Of a stretch of DNA of 64,000 nucleotides, positions 8,617 to 17,522 are shown piece after piece. Every line of letters begins with the position of its first letter. Position 1 is the stretch's first letter. Source of the stretch: Nitrospira sp. (GTDB taxonomy: Bacteria > Nitrospirota > Nitrospiria > Nitrospirales > Nitrospiraceae); NCBI GenBank assembly GCA_005116835.1, contig SWDM01000016.1, positions 709,570 to 773,569 on the forward strand, in the 5' to 3' direction. Under the pieces are notes generated by a model that did not search any database, was not told the origin of the DNA, and saw only the letters and a program-made list of their open reading frames with translations. The position numbers and the translations under genes were made by a program.

Positions 8617-8691
8617 AGGCGCGTAGCTCAGGGGGAGAGCGCTACCTTGACACGGTAGAGGTCGACGGTTCAAGACCGTCCGCGCCTACCA
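8617..8691 (+). tRNA. tRNA-Val (GAC)
   Basis: Complete cloverleaf: 7-bp acceptor AGGCGCG/CGCGCCT, D arm with GCTCAGGGGGAGAGC, anticodon stem CTACC/GGTAG with loop TTGACAC (anticodon GAC at 8649-8651), short variable loop, T arm GACGG-TTCAAGA-CCGTC and an encoded CCA end. Confidence 0.96.
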
Positions 8692-8771
8692 CCTAGCTGA
8701 GGGTATCCATTCGCCTCTGGCAGGCGGAGCGGTATTGTTGTTTCCAGTGCTTAGTTGATTGAGTGCATGTC

Positions 8772-10700
8772 ATGAAAGTTACGCTCAAAAATGGCATCAG
8801 TCAGGATATGTCCGCCGGTCAGACTGTGGGGTCTGCCCTGGCGGCTCTCGGCGTGAAACTTGGCTCGAATATCCTGGCGGCGAAGGTGAACGGTCAGGCC
8901 GTGGATCTCTCAAGCGCCTTGACCGAAGATGCCGAGGTAAGCCCCCTGCTATTCGATAGTCCTGAGGGCCGTGAGGTCTATCGCCATAGCAGTACCCATA
9001 TTATGGCGCAGGCTGTCAAAGAGGTTTTTCCTACCGCCCAGTTGACGATCGGTCCGGCCCTTGAGGATGGGTTCTTCTATGACTTTGCTTTTGAGCGGCC
9101 GTTTACTCCGGAAGATCTCGAGAAAATCGAAGCGAAAGCGAAGGACATCATCAAGCGCGCTCACCCTGTAAAGCGTGCAGAATTGTCGAAGCACGATGCG
9201 GTGAAATTTTTCGAAGCTCGCGGCGAAGCCTATAAGGTTGAGCTGATTCAAGGGTTGGCTGACGGGCAGACTATTTCAGTGTATAGCCAGGGAGAGTTCA
9301 CCGACCTCTGTCGCGGTCCGCATCTGCCGACGACCGGCCATGTCGGAGCCTTCAAGCTCTTGAACACGGCCGGAGCCTACTGGCGCGGCGACGAACGCAA
9401 TCCCATGCTGCAGCGGATCTATGGGACATCGTTCCCGACCCAAGCGGAGCTTGACGCGCATCTGGCTCGCTTAGAAGAGATTAAGCGGCGCGACCACCGA
9501 AAGGTCGGTAAGGAGCTGGACTTGATCTCGACCCAGGATGAAATCGGCCCAGGTCTGGTCCTCTGGCATCCCAAGGGCGCAACGATTCGGTTATTGATCG
9601 AGAATTTTTGGCGCGACCAGCATATTCAAAACGGGTATGAGCTGGTGTATTCCCCCCACATCGCACGATTAGACCTCTGGAAAACCAGCGGCCATGTCGA
9701 CTATTACCGCGACAATATGTTCGCTCCCATGAAGGTCGAAAACAGCGAGTACCAGCTCAAGCCGATGAATTGCCCGTTCCACATCATGATCTACAAGTCG
9801 CATCTGCGCAGTTACCGAGACCTCCCTATCCGCTATGGCGAACTAGGAACGGTCTATCGGTACGAACGGACAGGTGTCCTACACGGTTTGCTGAGGGTTC
9901 GCGGCTTTACCCAAGACGACGCGCACCTATTTTGCCGTCCGGATCAGATTGAAGCCGAAGTCAGCCAGGTTCTCGATTTCACGTTCTTTATTCTCGGCAC
10001 TTTCGGGTTTACCGAATTTGAAGTCTACCTGTCGACCAAGCCGGAAAAGTCCGTCGGCTCGGAAGAGCGGTGGGCCCAAGCCACCAGCGCGCTCGAATCG
10101 GCGCTGAAGGGACGTGGAGTGGCCTATCAGATCGATCCGGGCGAAGGTGTTTTCTACGGACCCAAGATCGACATCAAAATCAAGGATGCGCTGGGTCGTT
10201 CCTGGCAATGTTCGACCATTCAAGTCGATTTCAATAATCCTGAACGGTTCGAATTAGGGTATATTGGGGAAGACGGCAAGGTTCACCAGCCGATCATGAT
10301 CCATCGGGCCCTGATGGGGTCGATCGAGCGGTTTTTCGGCATTCTGATTGAGCATTTTGGTGGCGCCTTCCCAACTTGGCTTGCCCCGGTTCAGGCGACG
10401 GTCATGTCCATCACGGACAACCAGCGGCCCTATGTTGCTGAGGTTGTGGCCCAACTGAAGGCCGCGGGGTTTCGCGCTGAGGCAGACCTTCGAAATGAAA
10501 AAATCGGGCTCAAAATTCGTGAGGCGGAGAAGGCGAAGGTTCCATTTATGTTTGTGGTTGGAGACCGAGAAGTGCAGAGTGGGACTCTGGCAATACGGGG
10601 CCGGAGCGGAGCCAACCTCGGCAGCATGACCGTTGCGGGAGCGCTCGATTTGCTGCGCGCGGATATCAAGCCGGCAGTGCAGCAACATTTACTGACATAA
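8772..10700 (+). CDS. thrS: Threonyl-tRNA synthetase
   Basis: Charges tRNA-Thr and edits mis-made Ser-tRNA. Domain order: TGS domain (about 1-62), editing domain with HSSTHIMAQAV and TDLCRGPHL, class II catalytic core with the zinc ligands in PMNCPFHI and the motif RYERTGVLHGLLRVRGFTQD, then the C-terminal anticodon-binding domain. About 642 residues, as usual. The ATG at 8772 is taken; an in-frame GTG at 8763 is possible and neither has a good Shine-Dalgarno. First gene of thrS-infC-rpmI-rplT. Confidence 0.97.
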   Translation: MKVTLKNGISQDMSAGQTVGSALAALGVKLGSNILAAKVNGQAVDLSSALTEDAEVSPLLFDSPEGREVYRHSSTHIMAQAVKEVFPTAQLTIGPALEDGFFYDFAFERPFTPEDLEKIEAKAKDIIKRAHPVKRAELSKHDAVKFFEARGEAYKVELIQGLADGQTISVYSQGEFTDLCRGPHLPTTGHVGAFKLLNTAGAYWRGDERNPMLQRIYGTSFPTQAELDAHLARLEEIKRRDHRKVGKELDLISTQDEIGPGLVLWHPKGATIRLLIENFWRDQHIQNGYELVYSPHIARLDLWKTSGHVDYYRDNMFAPMKVENSEYQLKPMNCPFHIMIYKSHLRSYRDLPIRYGELGTVYRYERTGVLHGLLRVRGFTQDDAHLFCRPDQIEAEVSQVLDFTFFILGTFGFTEFEVYLSTKPEKSVGSEERWAQATSALESALKGRGVAYQIDPGEGVFYGPKIDIKIKDALGRSWQCSTIQVDFNNPERFELGYIGEDGKVHQPIMIHRALMGSIERFFGILIEHFGGAFPTWLAPVQATVMSITDNQRPYVAEVVAQLKAAGFRAEADLRNEKIGLKIREAEKAKVPFMFVVGDREVQSGTLAIRGRSGANLGSMTVAGALDLLRADIKPAVQQHLLT

Positions 10701-10713
10701 TAAGAGGTGTCCT

Positions 10714-11220
10714 ATCGTCCCCAAACTACGAGTTAACCGGGAAATCAGAGTACGCGAAGTCCGGGTAATCGGTCCGGAGAGCGAACAGCTTGGCATCCTC
10801 CTCACGGCGGATGCATTCAAACAGGCGCAAGAAAATGGCTACGACCTCGTCGAGGTCGCGCCCACGTCAGTGCCTCCCGTATGCCGCATTATGGACTACG
10901 GGAAATACAAGTTCGAGCTGAGCAAAAAGGACCACCAGAATCGGCGCCATCAAAAGTCGACACAGGTGAAAGAAATCAAGTTGCGCCCTCGGACGGATAA
11001 GCACGACTTGGAGATCAAGATTCGACAGATCAAGGGATTTTTAGCCGACGGTAACAAAACCAAGGTTCTCTTAACGTACCGAGGCCGTGAGATGGCGAAT
11101 CAAGAAATGGGCCGAACGCTCATGAACACGGTCATTGCAGAGCTAGGGGAGATCGGCACGATCGAGTACGCCCCTCGCATGGAAGGGCGGAGCTTGATCA
11201 TGATCGTGGCGCCTAAGTAA
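10714..11220 (+). CDS. infC: Translation initiation factor IF-3, AUC start
   Basis: IF-3 binds the 30S subunit and rejects non-standard start codons. The reading frame has full IF-3 similarity from VNREIRVREVRVIGPES through QLGIL, YDLVEVAPTSVPPVCRIMDYGKYK to the C-terminal domain, giving 168 residues if it begins at ATC 10714. AAGAGG at 10702-10707 is ideally spaced for that ATC, and no ATG, GTG or TTG lies in frame between it and the upstream stop. The first in-frame ATG/GTG come too late, inside the N-terminal domain. In E. coli infC begins with AUU, which lets IF-3 repress its own translation; AUC should do the same. Confidence 0.93.
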   Translation: MVPKLRVNREIRVREVRVIGPESEQLGILLTADAFKQAQENGYDLVEVAPTSVPPVCRIMDYGKYKFELSKKDHQNRRHQKSTQVKEIKLRPRTDKHDLEIKIRQIKGFLADGNKTKVLLTYRGREMANQEMGRTLMNTVIAELGEIGTIEYAPRMEGRSLIMIVAPK

Positions 11221-11261
11221 GGAAGTCGGTTGGAAAGTTCTTAACCTAAGGAATCGTCCAG

Positions 11262-11465
11262 ATGAAGAATCGAAAAATGAAATCGCATAGTGGAGCCAAG
11301 AAGCGGTTTAAGCGCACCGGCTCCGGGAAATTGGTCCGAAGGAAAGCAGGAAAACGCCATATCCTCACCAGCAAGACGCAGGATCGGAAGCGCCGATTAA
11401 GCGGCACGGTGCTCGTGGATAAGACCAAGACACAGGCGCTAGACCGCTTATTGCCTTATAGCTAA
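11262..11465 (+). CDS. rpmI: 50S ribosomal protein L35
   Basis: Small basic protein of 67 residues with the L35 signature KSHSGAKKRFKRTGSGK followed by KRHILTSK. The ATG at 11262 adds five residues before the usual MK(T/S)HSGAKKR; an alternative ATG at 11277 exists. Lies between infC and rplT as in most bacteria. Confidence 0.96.
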   Translation: MKNRKMKSHSGAKKRFKRTGSGKLVRRKAGKRHILTSKTQDRKRRLSGTVLVDKTKTQALDRLLPYS

Positions 11466-11508
11466 ATGAGAGTGTCTGAATCGCGTTAACTAAAAGGAGT
11501 ATTGACCC

Positions 11509-11877
11509 ATGCCTCGCGCAAAAGGTGGACCCAAAACAAGACATCGGCGAAAAAAGCGGCTCAAATTAGCCAAAGGACAGTACGGTGGGAAGAGCCGGCT
11601 GTTTCGCACGGCAACAGAATCAGTCGATAAAGGTCAGGCTTACGCCTATACCGGGCGGAAAAATCGGAAACGAGACTTCCGTGTGTTGTGGATTGCGCGT
11701 ATCAACGCGGCAGTTCGGGCGCATGGGCTGACCTATGGCAAGTTCATCAATGCCATGAAGAAGGCTAACATCCTGTTGGACCGAAAAGTTTTATCCGATA
11801 TGGCCATCAAGGATGCTACCGGATTCGAGCAGCTGGTCGGTCTTGCCAAGCAGCAGCTCGTCCCTGCCGGAGCGTAA
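11509..11877 (+). CDS. rplT: 50S ribosomal protein L20
   Basis: Binds 23S rRNA early in assembly of the large subunit. The 122 residues show the family pattern [39 protein letters not shown] and the C-terminal domain. AAAAGGAG precedes the ATG. In many bacteria L20 represses this operon by binding its mRNA; no such site was identified here. Confidence 0.97.
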   Translation: MPRAKGGPKTRHRRKKRLKLAKGQYGGKSRLFRTATESVDKGQAYAYTGRKNRKRDFRVLWIARINAAVRAHGLTYGKFINAMKKANILLDRKVLSDMAIKDATGFEQLVGLAKQQLVPAGA

Positions 11878-11883
11878 GCGCAC

Positions 11884-11930
11884 GAAGCGTCGTTCGTGAA
11901 GCGTCAGAATCTGGAAACGAACGACGCTTC
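11884..11930. terminator. Bidirectional hairpin between rplT and pheT
   Basis: A perfect 14-bp stem (GAAGCGTCGTTCGT / ACGAACGACGCTTC) with a 19-base loop lies between the convergent rplT and pheT. There is no clear T-run on either side, so it may be a weak or factor-assisted terminator. Confidence 0.6.
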
Positions 11931-11976
11931 ACGAGATACGCTTCACGGGTTTTGGGCGTGACGCCTGGCGTATGCC

Positions 11977-13695
11977 CTAAGACCGTTCTGCGAGTTCCGA
12001 CAGATTGATTTCGAACGCGACTGCCGGGACACCGATCTGCCACCGCTCAAGAACTTCCGGGTGCAGCTCTCCGATCACACCGATCTGTTTCCCCTCGGAT
12101 AGGATACCTCCGACTCGTCCGGTGAGAAACGACGGATGCTGGATCGGCTCCAGGCTATAGGCTTGGTTCACATAATAAAACAGCGTATCCAGGCAGGAGT
12201 GGGCCTCGGAGAAATGCGCATCGGCGTGGGCAATCATTCCGCCGAGCACCGTGATGGTGTGTGACCCTAGGGGTTGCAAGGGATCGCGTCGGGCCACTTC
12301 GCCGGCTTCGAAGATTCGATGGGGATAAAAAGCCCGGTTCGATGCAGCCTCCACGCGCAACAGCGACGGAAGCATCCATTGTCGAAGGGCAGAGAAGTTC
12401 TGAGACATCACATTATCCACCTCGACTAGTTGCCCCCACTCGGTCCCAGCCAATCGCATCGCATCGCGCAGATCCTGGGGCGATCCAAGAATATTGGAAA
12501 TGATTTCTTGGAAACCCAAGCCGACCATGAGGGCCCTCATACGGTCGGAGACCTCTTCGATGCGTGACAGTCCTCCTACCGTAAACTGAGAAGGCATCAC
12601 CGGTAAAAAGTCCCCGTACCCACGGCTAATCGCAACATCTTCGACCACATCCATCGCGTGCATAAGGTCTTGCCGATAGAACGGAAGCGTCACCGTCACA
12701 CTCTTACCTTTTGTCGTGACCTCATAGCCATAGGCCGTGAGATCCTTCGCGACCTCATGGACGCCGAGCGCCTGCCCAAGGGCCTGTTCGATCGTGCCGA
12801 TGGAAATCTTTCGTGACTTGTCGAGATCTTGCGGAGTGATCACCCCCAGGCCAAGGGCCGTTTTGTAGGGATACCGAACTTCAATTGGCTCAATAACTGC
12901 GCCACGATCGGCCAGATTGGCGGAGAAAATATTGAGGGTCAGGACGACCATAGAAAGGTCCGTGCCGGTCACCTCGACGAATAGCGCATCGTCTCCCACT
13001 CGTATTTCTCCTGCTTCACGACTATTGATGATCGGTGGAAAGGAGAGAGCTTGCCGGTTCGCGTCGCACAGGAAGGGTAGGTGATCGTGTCCTGCGAGAA
13101 TTCCGCCGAACTCCAGCCCCTTGGGGTGGACCAGCAGCATCTCTCCAAGCGTCATGACCGTATCCATGCCCAGCGGCGTGAAAGACGCTTCGTCTGGCTT
13201 GACCAAGTCATAGGTGACAGGAAACTTGATCGCCTTGAGCCGATAGATGCCGATCGACACAGTCCGGCGTTTACGGCCGAACATCTCAGCGAGTTTCTCT
13301 TGCGTCTGGATCAGCTGCGCGAGGCCCTCCTGAGTCACGAGGTAGCCGGTTGCGGTGCAGGCCGCGACGTAGGGTCTAACGTTTTCCAAGCCGGGAGCCA
13401 CGTGTAGTTGCTTGGGCGATTTCAATTTAGTCGTGAGAAAGTCGTACTTCGGGAGAACCCCCAGCCGTTTCACCCGAATCTGCCTGGCAATTCCTTCACA
13501 GCACCAGAGATCGGGACGATTGCTATCTTGAAGTTCAATGCGGAGTTCGCCTGTGTCGGGGTTCTGCCCCTTCAGCTCACCCTTCACGAGCATCAAGGAG
13601 TCTTCGAGTTGCTCCATGGTGATCGGTTGGGGAGGTTCTCCTGGCGTTGCGAGCAATCCCTCGAGATCCTGCTTGAAAATAGTAATCGTGGGCAT
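11977..13695 (-). CDS. pheT: Phenylalanyl-tRNA synthetase beta subunit, archaeal/eukaryotic type
   Basis: Partner of PheS in charging tRNA-Phe. The 572 residues are far shorter than the usual bacterial PheT (about 790-800). It lacks the N-terminal EMAP-II-like tRNA-binding domain and the C-terminal ferredoxin-fold anticodon domain. The visible B3/B4 and B5 regions and the RPDLWCCEGIARQIR segment fit the compact archaeal/eukaryotic subunit. It follows pheS after 6 bases and ends the leftward operon. Such PheRS are known in spirochaetes and a few other bacteria, presumably by old transfer. Confidence 0.92.
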   Translation of the reverse strand: MPTITIFKQDLEGLLATPGEPPQPITMEQLEDSLMLVKGELKGQNPDTGELRIELQDSNRPDLWCCEGIARQIRVKRLGVLPKYDFLTTKLKSPKQLHVAPGLENVRPYVAACTATGYLVTQEGLAQLIQTQEKLAEMFGRKRRTVSIGIYRLKAIKFPVTYDLVKPDEASFTPLGMDTVMTLGEMLLVHPKGLEFGGILAGHDHLPFLCDANRQALSFPPIINSREAGEIRVGDDALFVEVTGTDLSMVVLTLNIFSANLADRGAVIEPIEVRYPYKTALGLGVITPQDLDKSRKISIGTIEQALGQALGVHEVAKDLTAYGYEVTTKGKSVTVTLPFYRQDLMHAMDVVEDVAISRGYGDFLPVMPSQFTVGGLSRIEEVSDRMRALMVGLGFQEIISNILGSPQDLRDAMRLAGTEWGQLVEVDNVMSQNFSALRQWMLPSLLRVEAASNRAFYPHRIFEAGEVARRDPLQPLGSHTITVLGGMIAHADAHFSEAHSCLDTLFYYVNQAYSLEPIQHPSFLTGRVGGILSEGKQIGVIGELHPEVLERWQIGVPAVAFEINLSELAERS

Positions 13696-13701
13696 GGGAA
13701 C

Positions 13702-15264
13702 CTAAAACGAGCCTTTCGTGGAGCGAATCAGATCGAGGTTGTCGGTGAACAACTCGCGAATATCGTGAATACCGAGGGCCACCATCGCCATGCGGTCGAG
13801 TCCTAACCCCCAGGCGATCACGGGAACGGTTACGCCCAGTGGAAGGGTGACTTCCGGCCGGAACAGCCCGGCTCCGCCAAGCTCCATCCATCCAAGCTTC
13901 GGATGGCGCACGTGTAGCTCGACGGATGGCTCGGTGAAAGGAAAGTAGGCCGGGAGAAACTTCACTTCCTTCGCTTGCGCCACTTCACGCGCGAAGAGAT
14001 TCAGCAGGCCGAGCAACGTGCGGAAGTTGATGTCTGTGCCGAGCACGATTCCTTCTACCTGGAAGAAATCGGTTGCATGCGTCGCATCCACCTGGTCGTA
14101 ACGGAAGCAACGGGCGATAGAGAAGTACTTTCCCGGTACTGCCGGTTGCGAAGCCAATGTGTGGGCAGAGACAGCCGTCCCCTGGCTCCGCAAAACCAGC
14201 CGGCGCGCGCGCTCCGCGTCGAAGGGGTAGTTCCAACCGGTTGACCCGGTCTCGCCGCCATTGCGGTGAGCCTGTGCGACGTGGGACAAGAACGGTTCCT
14301 CAATCGATGAGGCATGGATCGGTTCCTTGACGAAGTAGACATCGTGGATGTCGCGCGCCGGATGGAACTGCGGCATGAAAAGGGCATCCATATTCCAAAA
14401 TTCTGTTTCTACAAGCTGGCCCCGCATTTCCTGAAATCCCATGCTCACCAGTTGTGTCTTCACTCCATCGAGAAATTCACGATAGGGATGCCGTTTGCCT
14501 GGCGCAATTCGTGGCGCGCGAAGACTGATCGTATATTTACGGAAGCGCTTCGTTCGCCAGCTCCCGTCTTTTAACAGTTCAGGCGTCAGCTGGGAGACCT
14601 CTTCCGCAGTTCCTTGGCGAGAGAGTTGCTGGGCGGCTTCGATGCCGGACGGAGAAAGTTTGAGCGCTCTGGCTACCCGGTCGTCGATGCGAAAGGGTTC
14701 CCGCGCATTCCCTCGTTTGACGGCGTGATCGTGAATGACCTGCCGGTGTGTTTCGGAAAATGCCCGCAGCTCACGAGGCGCCCCATGAAGCTGTTGCAAC
14801 AATCCCCTCATCGCTTCCGCTGTCTGGCTCGCCCGCCCGGTCGATTCGATACAGCCGCCTTGGATGATGAGGAGCGCGCCTTCTTTCTTGAGCCGTCCGA
14901 TGGCGCCGCTCACATCGGCCGGCTCAAGTCCCTCTCGGACTTGAATGTCCTGAATGGTCAGTCGCTTGCCTGTTTTGGCCGCATCGCGAGCAGCGGATAA
15001 CACCCGTTCGATCGGTGAGTATTTTTCAAAGTAAAGTTCACCGATTTTGGTGAGCGAGACAATCGGTGTCACGGTTTCAGTATCCACGTCCAGCAACGAT
15101 TTGGCGAGCAACCATTCGACCGCCATGCTGAGCTGGGAGGGCTCTAACTTAGTGGATTGGAGGAGCTGTTCTGTCTGGAGCGTTGCGGAGTGCTTTGCCC
15201 CAAATGCCGACAGGACTTTGACTTCGAGGGGATGGAGGCTATCGATGAGGGAAGAAGTGTCCAC
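13702..15264 (-). CDS. pheS: Phenylalanyl-tRNA synthetase alpha subunit, archaeal/eukaryotic type
   Basis: Catalytic subunit. At 520 residues it is much longer than bacterial PheS (about 330-350). The first 200 or so residues form the winged-helix repeats typical of archaeal and eukaryotic PheS rather than a coiled coil. Class II core motifs include FHPARDIHDVYF, the KYFSIARCFRYDQVDATH motif 2 region and the motif 3 region AWGLGLDRMAM. Lies 8 bases after rpe and is transcribed with pheT. Confidence 0.93.
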   Translation of the reverse strand: MDTSSLIDSLHPLEVKVLSAFGAKHSATLQTEQLLQSTKLEPSQLSMAVEWLLAKSLLDVDTETVTPIVSLTKIGELYFEKYSPIERVLSAARDAAKTGKRLTIQDIQVREGLEPADVSGAIGRLKKEGALLIIQGGCIESTGRASQTAEAMRGLLQQLHGAPRELRAFSETHRQVIHDHAVKRGNAREPFRIDDRVARALKLSPSGIEAAQQLSRQGTAEEVSQLTPELLKDGSWRTKRFRKYTISLRAPRIAPGKRHPYREFLDGVKTQLVSMGFQEMRGQLVETEFWNMDALFMPQFHPARDIHDVYFVKEPIHASSIEEPFLSHVAQAHRNGGETGSTGWNYPFDAERARRLVLRSQGTAVSAHTLASQPAVPGKYFSIARCFRYDQVDATHATDFFQVEGIVLGTDINFRTLLGLLNLFAREVAQAKEVKFLPAYFPFTEPSVELHVRHPKLGWMELGGAGLFRPEVTLPLGVTVPVIAWGLGLDRMAMVALGIHDIRELFTDNLDLIRSTKGSF

Positions 15265-15272
15265 CCGGAGGC

Positions 15273-15974
15273 CTATCGGTGAGCAGAGATGCGCTGTGGC
15301 GCAGTGGAAGAAGCGTAGCCGGCTGCGCGCATCGCAGCAATCGTTGCGGCATAATCTCGACTGGCGAAAATGGCCGACCCAGCGACCAATATATCGGCTC
15401 CCGCCGCCAGCACCTGCGCCGCATTGTCGATCTTGACGCCGCCGTCTACTTCGAGCAACGCGCGACTTCCGATCCGATCGATCATGGCGCGAGCGGAGGC
15501 AGTCTTCTGCAGACAGGATGGAATAAAGGTCTGGCCCCCGAAACCGGGATTGACCGACATAATAAGGACCAAATCGATATCCGGGAGAATCTCCTCAATC
15601 GTACTGAGCGAGGTGGCCGGATTGAGAGTCACTCCCGCCTTGACCCCATGCTCCTTGATCGACTGCACTGTGCGATGGAGATGTGGGCAGGCCTCTACGT
15701 GAACGGTGAGATAGTCCGCGCCAGCCTCGGCAAATTCTGCGATGAAGGCGTCGGCGTTGGTGATCATGAGATGGACGTCGAGCGGCAGCTTCGTGACTTT
15801 TCTGAGGGCCGCCACAATTGGTGGACCGATGGTCAAATTGGGGACAAAATGTCCATCCATCACATCGATGTGCAGGAAGTCGGCCCCTGCTTTCTCCACC
15901 GCTGCCACTTCCTCTGCCAGCCTGGCAAAGTCAGCGGCTAAGATTGAGGGCGCAATAAGAACGGAACGTGCCAT
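15273..15974 (-). CDS. rpe: Ribulose-phosphate 3-epimerase
   Basis: Interconverts ribulose 5-phosphate and xylulose 5-phosphate. TIM barrel of about 233 residues with IAPSILAADFARL, the metal and acid residues in HIDVMDGHFVPN, DVHLMI, the catalytic segment SVNPGFGGQ and EVDGGV. The ATG at 15974 shares one base with the rsmB stop; a GTG just upstream (15977) is possible. The C-terminus continues some 20 residues past the family core with low-similarity sequence. Confidence 0.96.
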   Translation of the reverse strand: MARSVLIAPSILAADFARLAEEVAAVEKAGADFLHIDVMDGHFVPNLTIGPPIVAALRKVTKLPLDVHLMITNADAFIAEFAEAGADYLTVHVEACPHLHRTVQSIKEHGVKAGVTLNPATSLSTIEEILPDIDLVLIMSVNPGFGGQTFIPSCLQKTASARAMIDRIGSRALLEVDGGVKIDNAAQVLAAGADILVAGSAIFASRDYAATIAAMRAAGYASSTAPQRISAHR

Positions 15975-17416
15975 CACAAAACCTTCCTCAGCCGTGCGGC
16001 GTAGAATCCATCCATCGAGAACCGGTTAGCGATGGTTGAAAGAGCCCCTTGTTCCGTGACATATCCCTGTGCCGCAGATGGTAGCCAGGGAACGACAGAC
16101 TCACGCTGAAACTCCCCATGGACACGACAGAATCGCTCGATCACGTCTTCATTTTCTTCCGGTTCCGTCGAGCACGTACTATAGACCAGCACCCCGCCGG
16201 GCCGCAAGCATGGGGCCACCGCTTCGAGGATTTGAGACTGGAGGGCTTGATGCCGAGGGAGGGCCTGCTCATTTTTCCTCCATTTCGCTTCCGGATGTCG
16301 CCGTAACACGCCGAGTCCACTGCAGGGCGCATCAACCAAGATCCGATCGATCGATACATTGGCCGATCCAGTTTTTTTTACGGATGGAAAGCCTGTTGCC
16401 TCGATCATGCGAATCCATTCAGGTGGCTGTCGAATGTCACCGACGATCGGCACGACGTTCCGGACCCCGAGTCGACGGCAATTATTTTGGAGTAGATCTA
16501 ATCGGGCCTGTTTCCGATCAACGGCGAAGATCGTCCCCTTGTTTTGCATCAGATCGGCCAAGTGTGTGGCCTTTCCTCCCGGTGCCGCGCAGGCATCGAG
16601 TATGGTGTCTCCGGGCTGAGGATCGAGTAGAGGAGGAATGAACTGCGCTGCTTCGTCCTCAACATAGAAAGCTCCCTCGGTAAACCCCGGCAGCGAGGGC
16701 ACAGAGCCCCCTTCTTCAATCAGAATACCGAAGGGACTTACTTGGGTAGGCTTGGCAGCAATACCTGCCTGACCAAAGCGTTCGAGGAGTGCTTCCCTGC
16801 TCGTGACCAGCTGATTGACTCGAAGAGTCAGTGGAGGCGCGACGCTGACACCCTCGCAGGCCGCTTCCGCGGAGGCTAAGCCCAGACGTTTTACCCATCG
16901 ACGGCTGAGCCAATCTGGAACCGAGTACCGTACCGCGAGGGCCTGCGCGGCGTCCTGTTCCATACTGGGCCATGGCTCTGGCGGATGGCGCAACAACCCG
17001 CGTAGTACAGCATTGACGAGCCCACTCCAATCCCTGCCGACTGTTCGGGTAAAGGCTCTGGCTAAGTTGACCGATTCATTGACCGCAGCAGACTGAGGCA
17101 CACGGTCTAGATATAGCAGTTGATAGGCGCCAAGTCTGAGTACCATCTGCACGGCGATGGGAAGGCGGGGAAGCGGCTTGTCTAAGACCGGTTGAAGCCG
17201 CCAATCGATGGTCGCAAGCCGTCGCAAGACACCATAGGTGAGCTCGAATGTGAGAGCTCTCTCCCTGCTGTCGAAGGAGGATCGGGCAAGCGCGCGATCC
17301 AGCAAGACATCGACCCCTTCCTCGCTCTTGACCGACTCCACGAGCAACGACAGCGCGATTGTACGAGCAGACGGCAGGGTCTGGGAGGCGAATAATGATC
17401 GAGATCCAGAAGTCAT
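15974..17416 (-). CDS. rsmB: 16S rRNA m5C967 methyltransferase RsmB
   Basis: SAM-dependent methylation of C967 in 16S rRNA. An N-terminal NusB-like domain (ALSLLVESVKSEEGVD to about residue 145) is followed by the Rossmann methyltransferase with LDACAAPGGKATHLA, the motif IV catalytic cysteine in VDAPCSGLGVLRR and the motif VI cysteine in VYSTCSTEPEENE. ATG 17416 is preferred; an in-frame ATG at 17464 would add 16 residues read from a low-complexity repeat. Translationally coupled to rpe. Confidence 0.94.
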   Translation of the reverse strand: MTSGSRSLFASQTLPSARTIALSLLVESVKSEEGVDVLLDRALARSSFDSRERALTFELTYGVLRRLATIDWRLQPVLDKPLPRLPIAVQMVLRLGAYQLLYLDRVPQSAAVNESVNLARAFTRTVGRDWSGLVNAVLRGLLRHPPEPWPSMEQDAAQALAVRYSVPDWLSRRWVKRLGLASAEAACEGVSVAPPLTLRVNQLVTSREALLERFGQAGIAAKPTQVSPFGILIEEGGSVPSLPGFTEGAFYVEDEAAQFIPPLLDPQPGDTILDACAAPGGKATHLADLMQNKGTIFAVDRKQARLDLLQNNCRRLGVRNVVPIVGDIRQPPEWIRMIEATGFPSVKKTGSANVSIDRILVDAPCSGLGVLRRHPEAKWRKNEQALPRHQALQSQILEAVAPCLRPGGVLVYSTCSTEPEENEDVIERFCRVHGEFQRESVVPWLPSAAQGYVTEQGALSTIANRFSMDGFYAARLRKVL

Positions 17417-17430
17417 AGGAGTTTTAGCCC

Positions 17431-17510
17431 GGTCTGTTTGGTTGATCTGGTTTATTGGGTTCATCCGGTTTAATCAAATAAACAAGACAAACCAAACAAA
17501 CCAAATGAAC
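17431..17510. repeat. Strand-switching low-complexity repeat between fmt and rsmB
   Basis: GT-rich units (GTTTGGTTGATCTGGTTTA) run to about 17470 and then turn into AC-rich units (GACAAACCAAACAAACCAAA), giving a loose long inverted repeat, with GTTCAT and ATGAAC among the pairing segments. It overlaps the possible extended start of rsmB. Confidence 0.55.
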
Positions 17511-17522
17511 AAGAACGGCTGG

